Assembly (NCBI GenBank): GCA_029204225.1
Contig: CM055102.1
Location: 45,084,484-45,148,483, forward strand
Direction of reading: 5' to 3'
Length of the DNA: 64,000 nucleotides
Source: Diphasiastrum complanatum
Lineage: Eukaryota > Streptophyta > Lycopodiopsida > Lycopodiales > Lycopodiaceae
In this document: one piece after another, positions 1 through 34,514 of the stretch
How the letters are laid out: each line of letters opens with the position of its first letter
Numbering within the stretch: position 1 is the stretch's first letter
The notes under the pieces: model-generated
What the model was told of the DNA's origin: nothing
The model's input: only the letters and a program-made list of their open reading frames with translations
Database searches by the model: none
Position numbers and translations under genes: made by a program

Positions 1-797
1 GACACTGAGTTTGGGTTCTTCTGATCATCCTGAGTCGGATGGATAGACGGAAAGAACAAATCAGACGATTGAACAAATGCTTCGAGCATATGTTTCCAGA
101 CGGCAATCTGATTGGGAAAAGTACCTTCCATTGATCGAGTTTGCCTATAATAGTAGTAAGCATTCGGCTACCGGTTATAGCCCGTTTATGCTTATGTACG
201 TTTTGAGCCTAGGTCACCCATCGCGGTTGAGACTCGGACAATCAAGTTTCAGAAAGTAGCGGATTTCCTATACGATATGCAGGAAATGCTACGGATTGCA
301 CGTGAAAATGTCCAAAGTGCCCAGGATAGGGACAGACATTATGCAAATCTGAAAAGATCATCGAGAGACTTCCAAGTGGGAGATTGGGTATATTTGAGAA
401 TTCCGAAGGATTCAAGTGTAATGCGTACCGACAAGCATTATAAGTTGTCCCCTAGATATAGGGGACCGTTTAAGATCTTGAAAAGATCGGATCGTTAGCT
501 TACCAATTGGAACTCCCGGATGGATCGCAAGTGCATCCCGTATTTCACGTTAGTCGTCTCAAAAAGAGTCTACGTGAAGGAGAGCATCTTGGATCTGGAG
601 ATTAGTTGGACCTGTTGGATAAATCATCGGGTGTATCTCGTCTTGAACCTGAAAAGATCTTGGATACAAGAACTAAACGATTGAGAAATCGTATAGTTAC
701 CGAGCATCTGGTTCGATGGAGGGGATGTACAGACGATGACGATTCCTGGGAACAGGAAGGAAGCCTAAGGAGGAACTTTCCCGGTTTTAAGTTCTGA
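1..797 (+). pseudogene. Ty3/gypsy integrase C-terminus plus chromodomain, frameshifted
   Basis: This is the end of a retrotransposon pol gene. The first part (about 30-260) matches the integrase core, with the familiar DGQTER-type region (the Q codon is a stop here) followed by NQTIEQMLRAYV and FAYNSS. Positions 277-600 read as the integrase C-terminal region (VGDWVYL, then LSPRYRGPFKI, then HPVFHVSRLKK). Positions 606-797 read as a chromodomain with VRWRG and DDSWE. Frame changes near 200-260 and near 490, plus a stop near 600, break the gene. A chromodomain after integrase is known for the chromovirus lineage of Ty3/gypsy, where it guides insertion to chromatin. The rest of pol lies left of the window. 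The family call is secure; the exact lineage (for example Tekay-like) is inference. Confidence 0.9.
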
Positions 798-810
798 GGA
801 CAGAACTTGA

Positions 811-825
811 ATAAGGGGGTAAGAA
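811..825 (+). promoter_or_regulatory. Polypurine tract of the chromodomain gypsy element
   Basis: A purine-rich stretch with GGGGG lies directly before a TGTCA start, 14 bases after the chromodomain reading frame ends. This is where plus-strand DNA synthesis is primed in LTR retrotransposons. Its position between pol and the inferred LTR supports the call. Confidence 0.65.
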
Positions 826-1364
826 TGTCATGCCCATGACTGGTCTCGGGTAGCGTGTCCACGCTAGGGACCGGTAGACCAACAACCCGTAAGTGAATTG
901 TGACTATAAGGGAATTGGGGCCCTTATGTGTACATGGTCATAATTAATGGTTGTAGGCCTAAACACATGGTGGTGGAGTTGGTATGGGTCTATCAGTGAG
1001 TCAGTAGGGAACTGGATGACGTGGCCCAGATACGCTGCAGAGGTGTCCAGTGAGGTGTCAGCTACTAGTGGTGCATGGGCCTTGGAGTGTATAAGTATAC
1101 CTGCTGGGCTCTCACTAGTGTATGCTTGATTTGTGATGAGTAGCTACATGCTGCTGGTGTGACTCCTCTTTCCATGACTCTGATTGATCCATAGCTTGGG
1201 GGCTAGATCCGTACGATCTAGGTTTGGTTGGGTTGGTTTAACCTCCACCAGTTCTCATGTGTTGTTGCTTTGTATGGTATGCTTAGGCTAGAATCCTGTT
1301 GTGAGGACTTTATAGTGCGCATGCCCCTAGGGCTAATCTAATATTATACTAATCAAAACTAACA
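826..1364 (+). repeat. 3' LTR of the chromodomain gypsy element (right end approximate)
   Basis: The left edge is the TGTCA directly after the polypurine tract. The right edge is placed at the CA of a TAACA near 1364, but other CA dinucleotides nearby are possible because no second LTR is in the window to compare. The stretch has no coding potential and is less AT-rich than the DNA that follows. A short hypothetical reading frame at 947-1129 is not considered a gene. Confidence 0.55.
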
Positions 1365-3625
1365 TCTCTGACTCAATGTCATGTTGATAAGGTTCTTGTT
1401 GTTTCATGATAATCTTTTATCAATTATCTATCCTTTTCCTATGTTTTCTTGTTGTATCTTCTGTATCTTCTATATATGGCCTTGTTTTTTCCCCTTCTTT
1501 TTGGAACTTTGTTTGAGTTTTTGGTCTATTGCTTATTAAGGTCAATCACGTGCTTCTAGTTCACCCATATATTCTCCTTTCCTTTACCTAGCTCTTGTTT
1601 CAAAAAGCTTTGGAAGTTTGTTTGAGCTCACGATTGATTCCCTATTAAGAAGTTGTGTTATACCTTAATCATATTTCTGGTTCTATTCTAAGTATTTATT
1701 TTACATTGTTAAAGTCTAATTTGTAAAATTGTTCACTTACTTTAGGTTAATTTATGCTCTACTTCATTTCTTTTCACCTTTCAATATTGGTTATTCTTTA
1801 GTGGTAAACTTTGTTTTCCCTTCATGTTCTTAGTTTCGCTTCATCTAATAAATAGTTCAATGTTTCTCAATGTTCAGGTTCTTGTTCTTGATAGTATCAA
1901 AATCATAAAGTAAGTTTTATGAGAATTCTTGCGTCTTGTAAAGAATTTTGTACGACTAGCTCATTGGTGGTTCTTGTAACCTACCATGAACAACAAATTC
2001 TATATAATCTTTTCCAAAAAGTTTTGTGTGATTGACACTCTTGTGTTCTAACTTACTTTGTCTCTCTATGTTCGAAATTGAACCATACTCACATGAAGTT
2101 TTTTTCTTTGGGCCCTTTTAGGATCAAGGCTTTTTGGTTAGTTTCGTAAAAGACTTTTTGGTGTGAGAGGGAGTCAAGTAGTGTTAGTTGAAGAAGTTAT
2201 GGGCACTTGAAAGTTGATTGCATGCTATGTTCGAGAAGCTAGAAGACTACATAGCTCTAAGTTTCTTAAAGAAGAGTTAAAGCCTTTTTATATTGCTATA
2301 GCTAAATGTAGTCTTTTAGTTTGAAGTCTTTTAGGGTCTTTCCCATTGAGCACATTGGTGGAAACTTTTCTTATTCTAAAGAGTTTTTCAAGGTAGTATA
2401 TTTCATGAACGTTTTTGGATGAGAACTCTCCCTTCTCCCTTTTTCCTAGAGGTTATAATCTTGAGGGTGAAAATTATGAAAGAGTAGAAACTCCGCCAAA
2501 AAAACTTCCATGTTGTGGAGAGCCCACTCTGAACCTAAAACATTACTTACCATACATTCGCAATGGTCTGAAAGTTTGGAAACCTATATCACATCATCGA
2601 ACCCCTCCTCTAGATTGCTACATTCCACAAGCTGTGATCACACCCTCTCCTCATCCTACTTTTAATCCTCCTAACTTTTCGCCTCCTAGTAATGTCGTCT
2701 CTAGAACCTTTGCTTCTAGAGACTACATAACGAGGTTACTTCATTTGGATTGTGTTATGTCTTTGGGTAAGTTCTCCCTTGATTTATTTAATAAATACAA
2801 TTCTAAGAACCTTCATTGGTTTTGCTATACTTTAAAAAACATGTCTTGTTAAGATCTTGGTATTTCAAATTGTCGCTTTTATCAACTTAAAATTCTTCTA
2901 AGCCGCTTCATAAATTCCAAAGCTAATGTTTAAACAGACTTTTTTTTATCTCTAGTAAAAATCCACTCATCACAAGTTTACTTCGCCCGATCTTGACAAA
3001 ATTAGTTTGAGCTCTATTCAGAAAACTTGAAGTTAAAGAAAGTTTGGAATTATCTAGTGGTTGTTTCGAAATATACTAAAACTATAGGACAAAAAGCCTT
3101 TGACTATGCTGATATTGGTCGGAATCTTTTAGAAAAGAAAAAGTTGTCTATCCTCAATGGCCCTTGTTCTGTTTAAGTTCAATCAAGACTGAAATTCTTT
3201 TTTTGAAATCGGATTCAGTTTTCCTTTATAAAAAGTGATTTTTCTATGCCCTGAAAAGTGATGTGTTAACAATTTATGAACATATTCTCAACATTATCTT
3301 ATTCTGCTAATAGAAGTCTTTGATCATAAATTACTTATGTCCTAACATCTAAATTGACAGTTGAGCCATTTAGATGAGTTGTCATTGTAATGATGATGTG
3401 GCAAAGTTTGGGCCTTATTAAAATTACATAGTCATGGAGTTTAAATAACAATTTGTAATACTCCAATTGGTACTATAACTTAATGCTCACAACTTTTCCT
3501 TTTATTATACTTGAATGCAATCAAATTTTTTCATCCCTTTCATTTACTTGCTTTAATGTGCTCATTATGTTCTCATGTTACCTGCAAACTTCGAACTTTT
3601 GGATATGCTTCTTTTCATTTTGCAG
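1365..3625. other. Non-coding DNA, probably the upstream intron of the SAPS gene
   Basis: This is AT-rich sequence ending in a pyrimidine-rich tract and TGCAG, the acceptor of the first visible SAPS exon. I looked for the missing N-terminal SAPS exons here and did not find them, so the gypsy element at 1-1364 may sit inside this intron. One open frame is described separately. Confidence 0.5.
2415..2852 (+). other. Unrecognised open frame of 145 codons
   Basis: The predicted peptide is proline-rich in the middle (runs such as PPNFSPPSN) and has no signal peptide, membrane segment or motif that I recognise. It lies in a presumed intron of the SAPS gene, in sequence that looks like old repeat DNA. 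It may be a remnant of a mobile element gene or chance. No function is proposed. Confidence 0.2.
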
Positions 3626-24576
<20,951 letters not shown>

Positions 24577-27041
24577 ACCAGTTATAGGATGGTGAGTTGA
24601 AATTGTTTGTATGATTATTGTTGGGGCTTATATTCATTATGATTATTGCATGCTGGGTTCGGGTATTGCACGACTGGTGGTGTTATGCCCATTTGCTCAC
24701 AGGGTGAGAAGATTTATTTTAATATCTTTCATGTTTTTGTCAAGATATTTCATGTATTGGTTGCGGAAAATGTAACAGCTATCATGCAAATGGAAGTTCC
24801 AATAGTTTCGTATCCTTAGTGTGGAAGAAAGACAATTCATGACAGCATATTCTTTTCAGGGAACTTTAGTGCTCGTATTCTTTTTGGGTGATTCATAACA
24901 ATTGCAGGTAATTGGAAAGGGGAACTTCCTTCTGTTATTCTTGAAGGCTTGTACTTCTTTTCTATTCCTGGCTAACACCCTGCAGCTCATTGACCTGGAG
25001 ATTTTGATGATTGTGGTATCTATGTCCTTATGAACAACCAAATGAGTAAGCATTTGTCTAGTACCGTAAAAGTATTGTCAGGGGAAATGCATGTACATGC
25101 ACACATCCCAACACTCACGTTCAGTCTTGTGTGAGGCGAACACAGACTTGTCAAGCAGGTGTAAATTCAATTGAAAAGTGATTTCGGTGTGGAGCTTATT
25201 CTCTTGCATAATGATTGATTTGTTAAAACCAAATTATAAAATGAATATTTTTTTATCATGTGTTTTGTTTTAAAATTTTAGACATCATACTCAAGGTTTT
25301 ATTTTACTACCTCAGATGATCATGTTCACAGATTTTTTTAGATGATTGTGAGCACATGAGCAATTTTTGCATGGGAGACACTGAATAATGGGAAATCTAT
25401 TACAGCCAGCCTTTGAAGTGGTGGAAATTTTTTTGGTCAGTATCCTGTGCATTGTTTTCAAATAGCCAGGCCATGTCATAACTATGGCTGCTTGTCATAA
25501 AGAAGCGTTAGATGCTTAACAACGTTTTCTACTTATTGAAGAGTCTGAAGGCTTCTTTGGTCTTATCCTAATTCAATTTGTTGTCAAGGCACATATGTAG
25601 ATTGTGAAATATTTCGTATGTGCTACCATATGTTGATGGCACTTAAAAGTTGGCGGTGCATCCATGCGTGTATGGAAGATGGAATTTAGCTGCTTTACAT
25701 CAACTTGAAGATTGAAAGCTTCTATTGTATCTGCTGTATGTCAATTTCAGAATTTTTACACCTAGTTTTTGAACTTTGTTCGGACCTGCAATTTTAGATT
25801 GCCTTATTAACAGGTCATAACTGTTAGTTATTTGTGTGCAAAGAGCAAGTAAGATTTGACACCAGTAAGCTTTTATTCTAGAGAGACTTGCTCACCCTCG
25901 AGACTTACATTTTCCTTTTTGAGTTGGCTGTGGTAGCCTGTTGTTCCTTGGGAGTATTTCAAGTTCAAGTTCTAAATCCTTTTCTAAACATGAGCAAAGT
26001 TTAATCTTCAATCTCAAAAGTGATTGGTTTGTAGCTACTATGGCATTAATCAGTTTGAGGGCTCCATCAATTTCTGCACTTTGTTGTGAAGAACATGCTG
26101 GCTGGCATCCGCTGAAAGATAGGCAGAGCAGATGCTACTTTACTACGACTGGCTCTGTGGTTGATTTGAAATCTCCAGTTAGTTCTGAATTGCTACGTTG
26201 TGCCCCTGATCCTCGCATGCGTGTGATGCTAAAGGTACCTCGAACAATGGGCGTGATTCTTTCTATTGCACGAATTTCTGGAGACTATGCATACTGCTAC
26301 CTGGGATATGCTATTGGCATATTGTGACTAGAGAATGGTAGGAATTTGCAGAAGATGAATGCCACTAAATTTCTAGTTCTTAAGTTCATGGTTTTGGAAC
26401 CTTATAATTTGGCTGTTGCGAATTCCTGGGATTGGTGCAATACTGATATGGATAAGATGATGCATGACTACTTGCTGGCATTTTGAATTCTGCAGCCTTG
26501 CTACTAAAAGAGCTTCAGTAAGTGGGATGCTTTGTATTGTTTTTGTTATGTAAGCCATCCAGAAAATTCATAAACCATGATTGTCCACGTATTTGAATGA
26601 TTAAACAACTTATATCTTTTTGGCAGGTAGTGATTTTATAATCACTGGAAGTTGCATGTTGATGTGTGTCGTATGGAAGGAGCATATGGAAGTTCAAGTT
26701 TGTAATGAGATTGGATCATGTAAAACTGCCTGATGGTCTTGCAGAAATTTGTACTTAATGGATGCAGAGTTGGCAGAGTCTTGCAAGTATGACAATTCAA
26801 GTTGCTGCTTATAAGTACTGAATGGAATGTTCATGTCATTGTTACTATCAAGTGAAGTGCAAGAAGAATCTGAACAAGTTAAATTGTAGATCAGTGCACA
26901 TTAAACTTCCTTGGGTGGTGAAAATCCGAAGCTCCAAAAGTTGCCATAAACTATAACTTGAAATCAAGCTACCTTAATTGGGCATAGATCTACTATTGTA
27001 GATTTCCGAGGACTTCAAACTTTTTTTCTTTTTCCCTTCAC

Positions 27042-27044
<3 letters not shown>
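24577..27044 (+). other. SAPS 3' UTR and downstream spacer
   Basis: No clear poly(A) signal could be fixed. The 3' UTR should lie in the first few hundred bases. One open frame of 128 codons lies at 25941-26327. Otherwise no gene or transposon was seen. Confidence 0.5.
25941..26327 (+). other. Unrecognised open frame of 128 codons
   Basis: The peptide begins MFLGSISSSSSKSF and holds SISALCCEEHAGWHPLKDR. I recognise no domain or signal. It may be a chance frame in the SAPS 3' flank, or a remnant of an older gene. Confidence 0.2.
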
Positions 27045-27122
<78 letters not shown>

Positions 27123-27161
27123 TACATACACACATATATATGTATATATATATATATATAT
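27045..27161. repeat. (TC)n tract followed by (CATA)n and (TA)n
   Basis: About 36 TC units (27045-27116) followed by CATACATACATA and a run of TA. No LINE end adjoins it in either direction, so it appears to be an ordinary compound microsatellite. Confidence 0.9.
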
Positions 27162-28470
27162 CATAAATGCATTGGGCATTCCAAAATGCATTTGGAACAC
27201 GTTCTAGGAATTTGGCTCAGAACACATTTTTTATTTTTTTTGGCAATGTCTCAAAAAACAGTATTTTTCATGGGGAATGTGATGAGAATGTTTTGAATTT
27301 CTTTACACATTGTAGGAGCCTACTGTCCTATATACATACCAGTAATGTGTTGTTGATTAACTGATTCTTGATGCATTGATCACCAATTCATCGGATTTTG
27401 ATTGGGAATGCACTTTTTTTTAACAATACGGGATTTCAAATTCACAATTTTCTATAAGGAGTTTGATGGCCAAATATACTATATTGCTGATTCATTGATT
27501 TTTTAAAATGGATAGAATACTTAGTAGGTTGTAGTTGATGATGGAAATAATCTCTTGAAGGATGTAGGCATTTATGTAGGCACTAGCACTTCACCTCAAT
27601 TGGACACCTGCAACTAGTCCTATGCACTTTTCAAAAGTCATGTCTAGGCAAGAAAAGTCTGGAACTAATGATTTTGTCCTCCACGCGCGCTTCCCTTGCC
27701 TGACACTATGCCCACTTCGTCCCAATCATCAAGTAGATGCTCGTAGAGTGCTCATACACCAACAAGCATGAAAAAATTTGCAACATTTTTTTTCCTCCAG
27801 AGGGTGTGGGTCGAATGCCACAAAAATTGTAGAGTTTTTTTTTGTCTTATGTTGTTCAAAACTCCAATTTTCAAAATCGCTAGGCTAGCGGAACGCATTC
27901 CGCCAACAACTCTTATATATATATATAGTTGCACTCACAATTCTAAAATCGCTCTCCAAAAAAACAACGATTCGCTCATAATTGCTTTTTTAAAAAAAAA
28001 AAAAAAAAAACATGAAGTATGGGTATCAGTAGATAGAGAAACAACAAACGATTATGATTATAGAAGTTTCTAGTCTAATTTTAGTAATTTCAAAAAAAAT
28101 TGGACCTAAAAATGTTCATTTCAGGACCAAAAATATTTCTGATAAGTAAAATTTTTATTTTTATTTTTGGCGATTATGGGCAGTGAATCACGATTCTGAG
28201 AATTCTAAGAATCACAATTCACGAATTGCTATACTCCCAGAATCATGAGTTGTTGCAACTTGCTCAATTCATGATTTTCCTTCTTTTTGATAGAAAAGAT
28301 TGAATTCTTTGCCTGTAATCTGTTGAACCTGGGTCAGAACGGGCCTGTGTTAAGTATTTATGATTTTTTAAAAAATGAATTGCTTGCGTTTCGACACAGA
28401 ACATGTTCTAAAACGGGGGCAACTATGATATTTAAAATCATAAATATTTTGTTAGCACTATTCCTATATG
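27162..28470. other. AT-rich spacer with GGAAC/GTTC words
   Basis: No gene recognised. It contains inverted words of the type GGAACnnGTTC near 27192, 27890 and 28400, and an 18-base poly(A) near 27993. Confidence 0.5.
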
Positions 28471-28479
28471 TCTTGGTTC

Positions 28480-28870
28480 CTTAAAGAAAACAAATCTAGA
28501 TGGTGTGTTGTTTATTCCTGTCATTACCAAGAATCTACTTAGTGTGGGCCAGCTTCTTGATAGCGATTTTGTGGTAGAGTTTGAAAGCGAGCAATGTTAC
28601 ATTATGAGTTATGGAAATGTTGTAGCAAGAGGGGTAAGACATTGAAGGTTGTTTAAGCTAGATGCTATTATTGTACTTGACCATATTGTGATGAGTGCAG
28701 ATGAAGGAATGCCACAATGAGAGTTGTGGCATATGAGGCTTGGAAAAGTTGACTTCAAGTCAAAGGAGCTAATGCCATAAGGAGTTCGCTCTTGACCTAC
28801 CAAAGGCTTTGGAAAGGATGCAAAAGTTTGTGAAACTTGTGCTTTGGCCAAAGCATATAAGTACCTCTTT
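28480..28870 (+). pseudogene. Ty1/copia GAG-pre-integrase fragment
   Basis: The + strand reads VLFIPVITKNLLSVGQLLDS, FKLDA, LWHMRLGKVDFKS and VCETCALAKA, the order typical of the segment between protease and integrase in copia elements, including the His/Cys residues of the integrase N-terminal zinc site. Several stops are present. It is a fossil. Confidence 0.8.
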
Positions 28871-31800
28871 TTTATGTGATCTTCTCACCCTTTCAAATGT
28901 ACATTCTTATAGTACTATGAGCATTGGTGTATCTACTATTTTGTGACATTCGTAGATAATTTTAGCATCTTGAAATAAAAGAGGAGTCTACATCATCAAC
29001 TAATTTGTACTGTGAGAGTGAAGCCTGGATTTTCACACCTTGAAAGGCTTGAGTTTTAGGTTGTTCATGTTCTATACATGATACTAGAACAAAAGAAGAC
29101 CCATTTTCCATCAACGAGGGATAATCGTAGATTATGGATAATCAAGCAAAGGGTATAAAGTGCACATTCACTAAACACATGATTTTTCGTAAGAGAACCA
29201 TGCACAAGTTTGATGTTGATTCTGCTAATAATTCCATTGGCGATAAAGTGGTTGACATCAAGGAGGAGCTTGATGAGGAGGAGGATATTGCAAAGTTCCA
29301 AGAAGATCAACTCATTACATGGTAGACCCAACAAAGCTCACATATCTGAAAAAGGTAAATAGGCCAAGGAAGCTATACCAACAACATCTTATGCCATCTA
29401 TACCCCTTTTGATGAGCCTTTTAGTGTAAAGTTTGGCATGATGCAAAGTTAGAGGAGTACAATCCATTGATTGAAAATGATAGATGGGATTCAATTGATT
29501 TACCTTTGGATAAGCATGTTATTGACTTGTAAATTTATTGCTTCTATGACATCCTTTGAGGACTTCTTGAAAAGAACAAAGAACATGGTAGACTTGTAGA
29601 AGATCATGGTCTTGTAGAAGATCATGGCAAGGTGATGGAAGATGACATCATGGAGAAACCCAAGGAGGAATATCTGATTCAAGGCAAGTACAATCTAGTT
29701 TTCCAACCGCAAGGAAGTGTTCTTATACCTACCTATATGCATTTTATTTAAATTTAATAGGAAAAATGTCATGACATTGACATTATCTTTTGATAATAGC
29801 ACTATGTTGATAGATCTTCATCTTCTATTTCATGATGATGTAGTGTTCGTTGAGATCATGTATTATCATATTGTATGATTATGTATAGCTTTAAAATATT
29901 CAAATGCATGCAATCATGTGTGAAGGTTTTAATTTTCAAATAGATTGACTTTAATCTATATATTGTATACATGCATCAAAAAGTTGGCCATGCTCATGTT
30001 CTTATGGGGGGGAAGCCCCATTTGATAAGTGCTAGATAGTCTTTTACTAAATAAAAATAGTTGAAGAGAATACTAAAAGCTTTCAACAAGATGAACCACC
30101 ATGTACGAAGGCCTCTTTAAATTTTATTGATAACTAAGATGGCTAAAATGGTGTCTAGCATACCAACTAAACTTGGTAGAGAAACAAGTACACTTTCTTT
30201 TGTGGAAACGAGTTCATTTTGTGTGTTTCTAGTGGCCCATAATAGATTCGCTTTGCATATTAACCAAAAGAGTGAGTAATTTTTTTTGTTAGGAGTTATT
30301 ATTTATTCTCTATCCCCAAGGAGATAGGCTTGAATTTGTTGGATTTCCATAACAAACGCCAAAGTGAAAATTTGTGGTTAAAAATCAAGTGAGGTAGCCT
30401 TGTTTCAAATTGGAAAAGGTGCATGAGTGGATGTTAGAGAAAAACCATTTTTCCTTAGTGGAATCGAATTGGAGAGAATGCTATAGAAAAAAAATAACTC
30501 TATGTTTGGCTTGCAAGGCTCTGGTGATTGCTTTGAGTCATTTTTGCCATGAGATTTCAAGGTCAGTTGTTATTGTTTTACATAAAGGAAGTGGCAGGGA
30601 GACCTAATGCATCTCTATAAAGGGTCTTATAAATCCAATATTCAATGTTTTCTCTAGGTTTCCAATATTTTAGGGGAGTTAGACTAGGGCGCAAAAGGTT
30701 GAAGTGGGAAGACATAGAAATGTGAAAATGAACAAATGAGTCTCTTTGGTAGTTAGTAGGCCTAGATTAGGAGGTGGGCATGAACCAATGTGAATGTTTA
30801 CTTCTTGATTAGATAGGAGGAAGTCCTAGGGTTTAGTAAATTGATTTGGAGACCATTGCAAATAAATTATCTAAAGCGTTTAACTAGGATGCTCATCAAG
30901 GATCATATGTTTATCGAGAGGAATAGATTGGATAAGAGATGACAATGTCTTGCTACAAAGCTCAAGGATCATGGATGTGAGTGCAGCTAGTTTTCTACTT
31001 GTTGGATAATGAATTTTCAAAAGGGGCTTCTAGAAGCTAAGAATTTTTGTCATGAAGGAGGACTTGGTAGCTAAGAAACTAGATCCATGTGGGAGGCTAG
31101 TCATTTGTTAAGAAGATCTCATATTGGTTTCAGCTAATGATAGAAAATGAGTTCTTGTAGCATATTTTCATGTATGTTTTTTGGCGAATATTCTCCCAAG
31201 TGAGAGAAGAGAATGATTTGTTATGCAGATAATTGGCTTAGAAGGGGGTCTATTAGAGTTTGGATAGCTTCAACATTACCCTTAATGTAGGAAAGAAACG
31301 AGGGGTTTCGTGGAAGTCACAAACATGTAAGGTCTGAGGAGGGGCAACCATGGCAAATGCCATAGGTAAGTGAAAAGTGGTTAGAAAGGATAATGTTGAG
31401 GTGAATAACAAAGTTAGTTCCAAGGCATAGGGCTTTTGTAAGGTCTATTTTTTTTTAAGAATGCTAAATCTTTCACATCATAAGAATAGGTGAATCATGT
31501 TAGTGCCATAGATTGCACAAGTGCTAGTGATCTCAATGTCATCAAAGGACAACACTAATGAGGGATTTCTTTTTGGACGATTGTAAGTATTTCTTGCATT
31601 GAATATTGAAAGTCTATCTTTTAGTTTGAAATTTTAAATTCAGTAGATTTTTCTTTTGTATATCCAATATAGCAATGTGCTAACTCAATTATGCAATCCA
31701 TGGAGAGCCTCTAAGTATTCATGTTGAGCTTCAACACATTGTGCTCTAATGTCCTAAAATTTGGAAACTTGTTGAACATTTTACACATTTGAATAAACTT

Positions 31801-34514
31801 ACACGCTATTCATTTTAACAGTTTGCTTTTTCATAGCAAAGTATACTTGAATCAAATAAACATTCAACTTTCATTAAGAAAATCAACAATAGGATAATCT
31901 AGGACTACGATAAGCTTACCAACAAAACATGCCAACACTATGGTAGGAGAATGTCATGATTTGTATACCTTGTATGGAAACATTCATTTATAATAACCCT
32001 TTAGCAACCTCATAATTTTTAGTATATTGCTCATGTGATTTGATGATATTAGAATATCAACATTGGATGATTGAGCATTCATGGTTTGATTGCATTCATA
32101 TGGTCCATATCAAAAGGTTTTATGCTAAAAACATCTCTAATGTTTTCTCTTGATTCAAAATGCTTGGGAGCTTGAGCATGGTTGAAAATTCAAAAAACTA
32201 CATCACATTGTCAAATACGGTTTTGGTCGTTAATATTAAGATATTGAGAGTTGTTTTGATTTTTAGCATGATATTCGTAAAACTCCACGAGAGATTTGAC
32301 ATCATTGTCAAACTTCTTAGATATTCTTTGAATGAATTATATCTTTCATAGTGTGTTAGACAAGTAGCATTCACATGATATTGATATAACCCCCTTTATT
32401 CCAACCTAGCAAAACACTGCCATTCCACGTTCTTTAATCTTACTATGTGGCCATTGTATGTCTGAATTCCAATTAACAAAGTCTACATTTGGCACTAGTA
32501 TATGATGTTTACTAGAATAGAATATTTTTTAGCAACAAGCTTGACTCATTTGCCATTATATGTCTAAAAGAAAGTCTACATTTGGCACTAGTATATAATG
32601 TTTACTAGAATAGAATGTTTTCTAGCAACAAGCTTGACTTTTTTAGTGCTCATATACTATCAAGTTTCAATGTTTGTCCCACAAAATTTGGTGAAGTTTC
32701 TTCTACCCATCATGACCATGTGAACTCATCTCCCATACATATGTTTGTTTTGTGAGCATTTGCTTATGAATCATCACAAATATAAACACAATGGATGTTC
32801 TTTCAATTTGTTTTGTATTTTGCTAAGTAGTTTTATATATGCATATTGAAAATCTTTGTTGTTGGCACAATGTGTAGTTTGTAACATTGTGTAGTTTATA
32901 TTTTGCATACAACACAAACATATTTACCATTCTGAAACATTCTTTAAGACTACATACATCCCACAAAAGTTTAGAGCTATCGATTACTTTTTGTAAGGGA
33001 CTAATGTATATCATAGTTCATTTTATACAAGTTTTGGATAATCCATACACCTAGCTCAAACTTGGTTACCAGTTGTTACCTAGTAGACGTGGTTATAATG
33101 CTATATTTAAGACTCGTTTTGAAGTTGGTGATTGGTTGTATATATGTAAAAACCATCCTTCTCAAATAAAGGATATGAAGTCTAAAATAACATTATGCAT
33201 GGAAAATGGAAAATCAATCATTTTCAACCTATGTGTGTGACACTATATGTACTTTGAGGTGTTGTCATCATGTGAATAACTAGAATATTTGTAGTCACTA
33301 TTTGGAAATATGACTTGACTTACTTCAAAATTCCAAGCTTATAATAAATTATAAAAAGAACCATTTAATGGGGTTTTCTATTTTTCATCAAACTAATGAG
33401 TTTCTATTATTATTATGAAATTAATAAATGTGTGAAAACTTTCATAATGGATTGGTTGATGATAAACACTTTCATTGAAAGCTACTGAGGTGAGGGAACT
33501 TATTCTTTGCTCTCCATATAGTACGACAAAAATGGATTGGTTGATGATAAACACTTCTATTGGAAGCTATTCTTTAAAGCACAATGTAAAAATAGACTCA
33601 TCTAGTGTGAGACCATTGTTTTTCTTGAGATTGTTATCTAAAAAACAAGGTTTAAAAGAATAGCTTAAAGCTACCTTCACTCTCATCAACACGCACCATA
33701 GCTCTAGAATCTACTTTGTGGATATGCATATTAATTTGAGTTTGCTCAAAATGATGTCATAGGTAATGTCATAGCAATAGCAAGTAATATTGAGCAAACA
33801 AAAAAATAAATATGTTGATATCTCATAGATTAAATAAGGGCGCTTCTCATTAATATTCTCTTTATGTGACATTTCCATTTGCAATGGCTTAAAGAAGAGC
33901 TTATTGGAAAAATATCAAATATGTACACAGTGAAATAGAAATTTATTATGTTTCTTCCCCACATAACCATTTGAACTCATATTGCCATCAAGCGATGGGT
34001 CTTTTTCTAGTGATGACTATCAATATATGAGTGTCACCCATAATTAAAGCTCTTTTTGTAAAAGTATGATGTTGTGAAACAATAATTGTACAAGATTGTG
34101 ATTTTTTTCTATCTACAGAGTCTCTATCTTTGTGCCACACCATCATTTTGACCTTTAAATATATCACTCTTTCATGTTTTTTAATATTTTTTATGTGTGT
34201 ACATTTTAAACATGACTTTATAATTGTAGAATTTTTTGCTCTTGCAAAGCTTGACACTTATATCAACTTAATATTCTATGGCTAAAGTCTTGATTGTAGA
34301 TTTAACACAATGATCTAAAAGCAACATAAATAAGATTAATAAACTAAATTGCTGCAATGATTGTTTTCTTTTGAGTTTTCCTACTCCACCTTTAAAATTT
34401 TTGTTTAGTATATGTCACATGTGGACTCTAGTTCTATTTTAACCCTAAGACTATTGCAATTCTCAAGTTTTTTTAATTTTAAAGCATGGTTATTTTTCTT
34501 CTCCAACAACTATT
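28871..34514. other. AT-rich DNA between two copia fragments
   Basis: About 5.6 kb with no recognised gene. A 63-codon frame at 29134-29325 has an acidic run (KEELDEEED) and may be degraded copia. A 93-bp imperfect tandem duplication lies at 32478-32640 and a shorter one near 33445-33573. It may be later insertions within one copia element, whose halves lie on either side. Confidence 0.45.
32478..32640. repeat. Imperfect tandem duplication, period 93
   Basis: The segment starting AAAGTCTACATTTGGCACTA occurs at 32478 and again at 32571, with few differences through CAAGCTTGACT. The second unit is shorter. Confidence 0.8.

Noticed and set aside
1365-3625. Possible N-terminal SAPS exons
   Set aside because: No family block upstream of the DLLKLL region could be found in any frame.
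27045-27161. Tail of a sense-strand LINE copy
   Set aside because: The sequence before the (TC)n tract lacks the hairpin and the TTAATAAA word found in the family.
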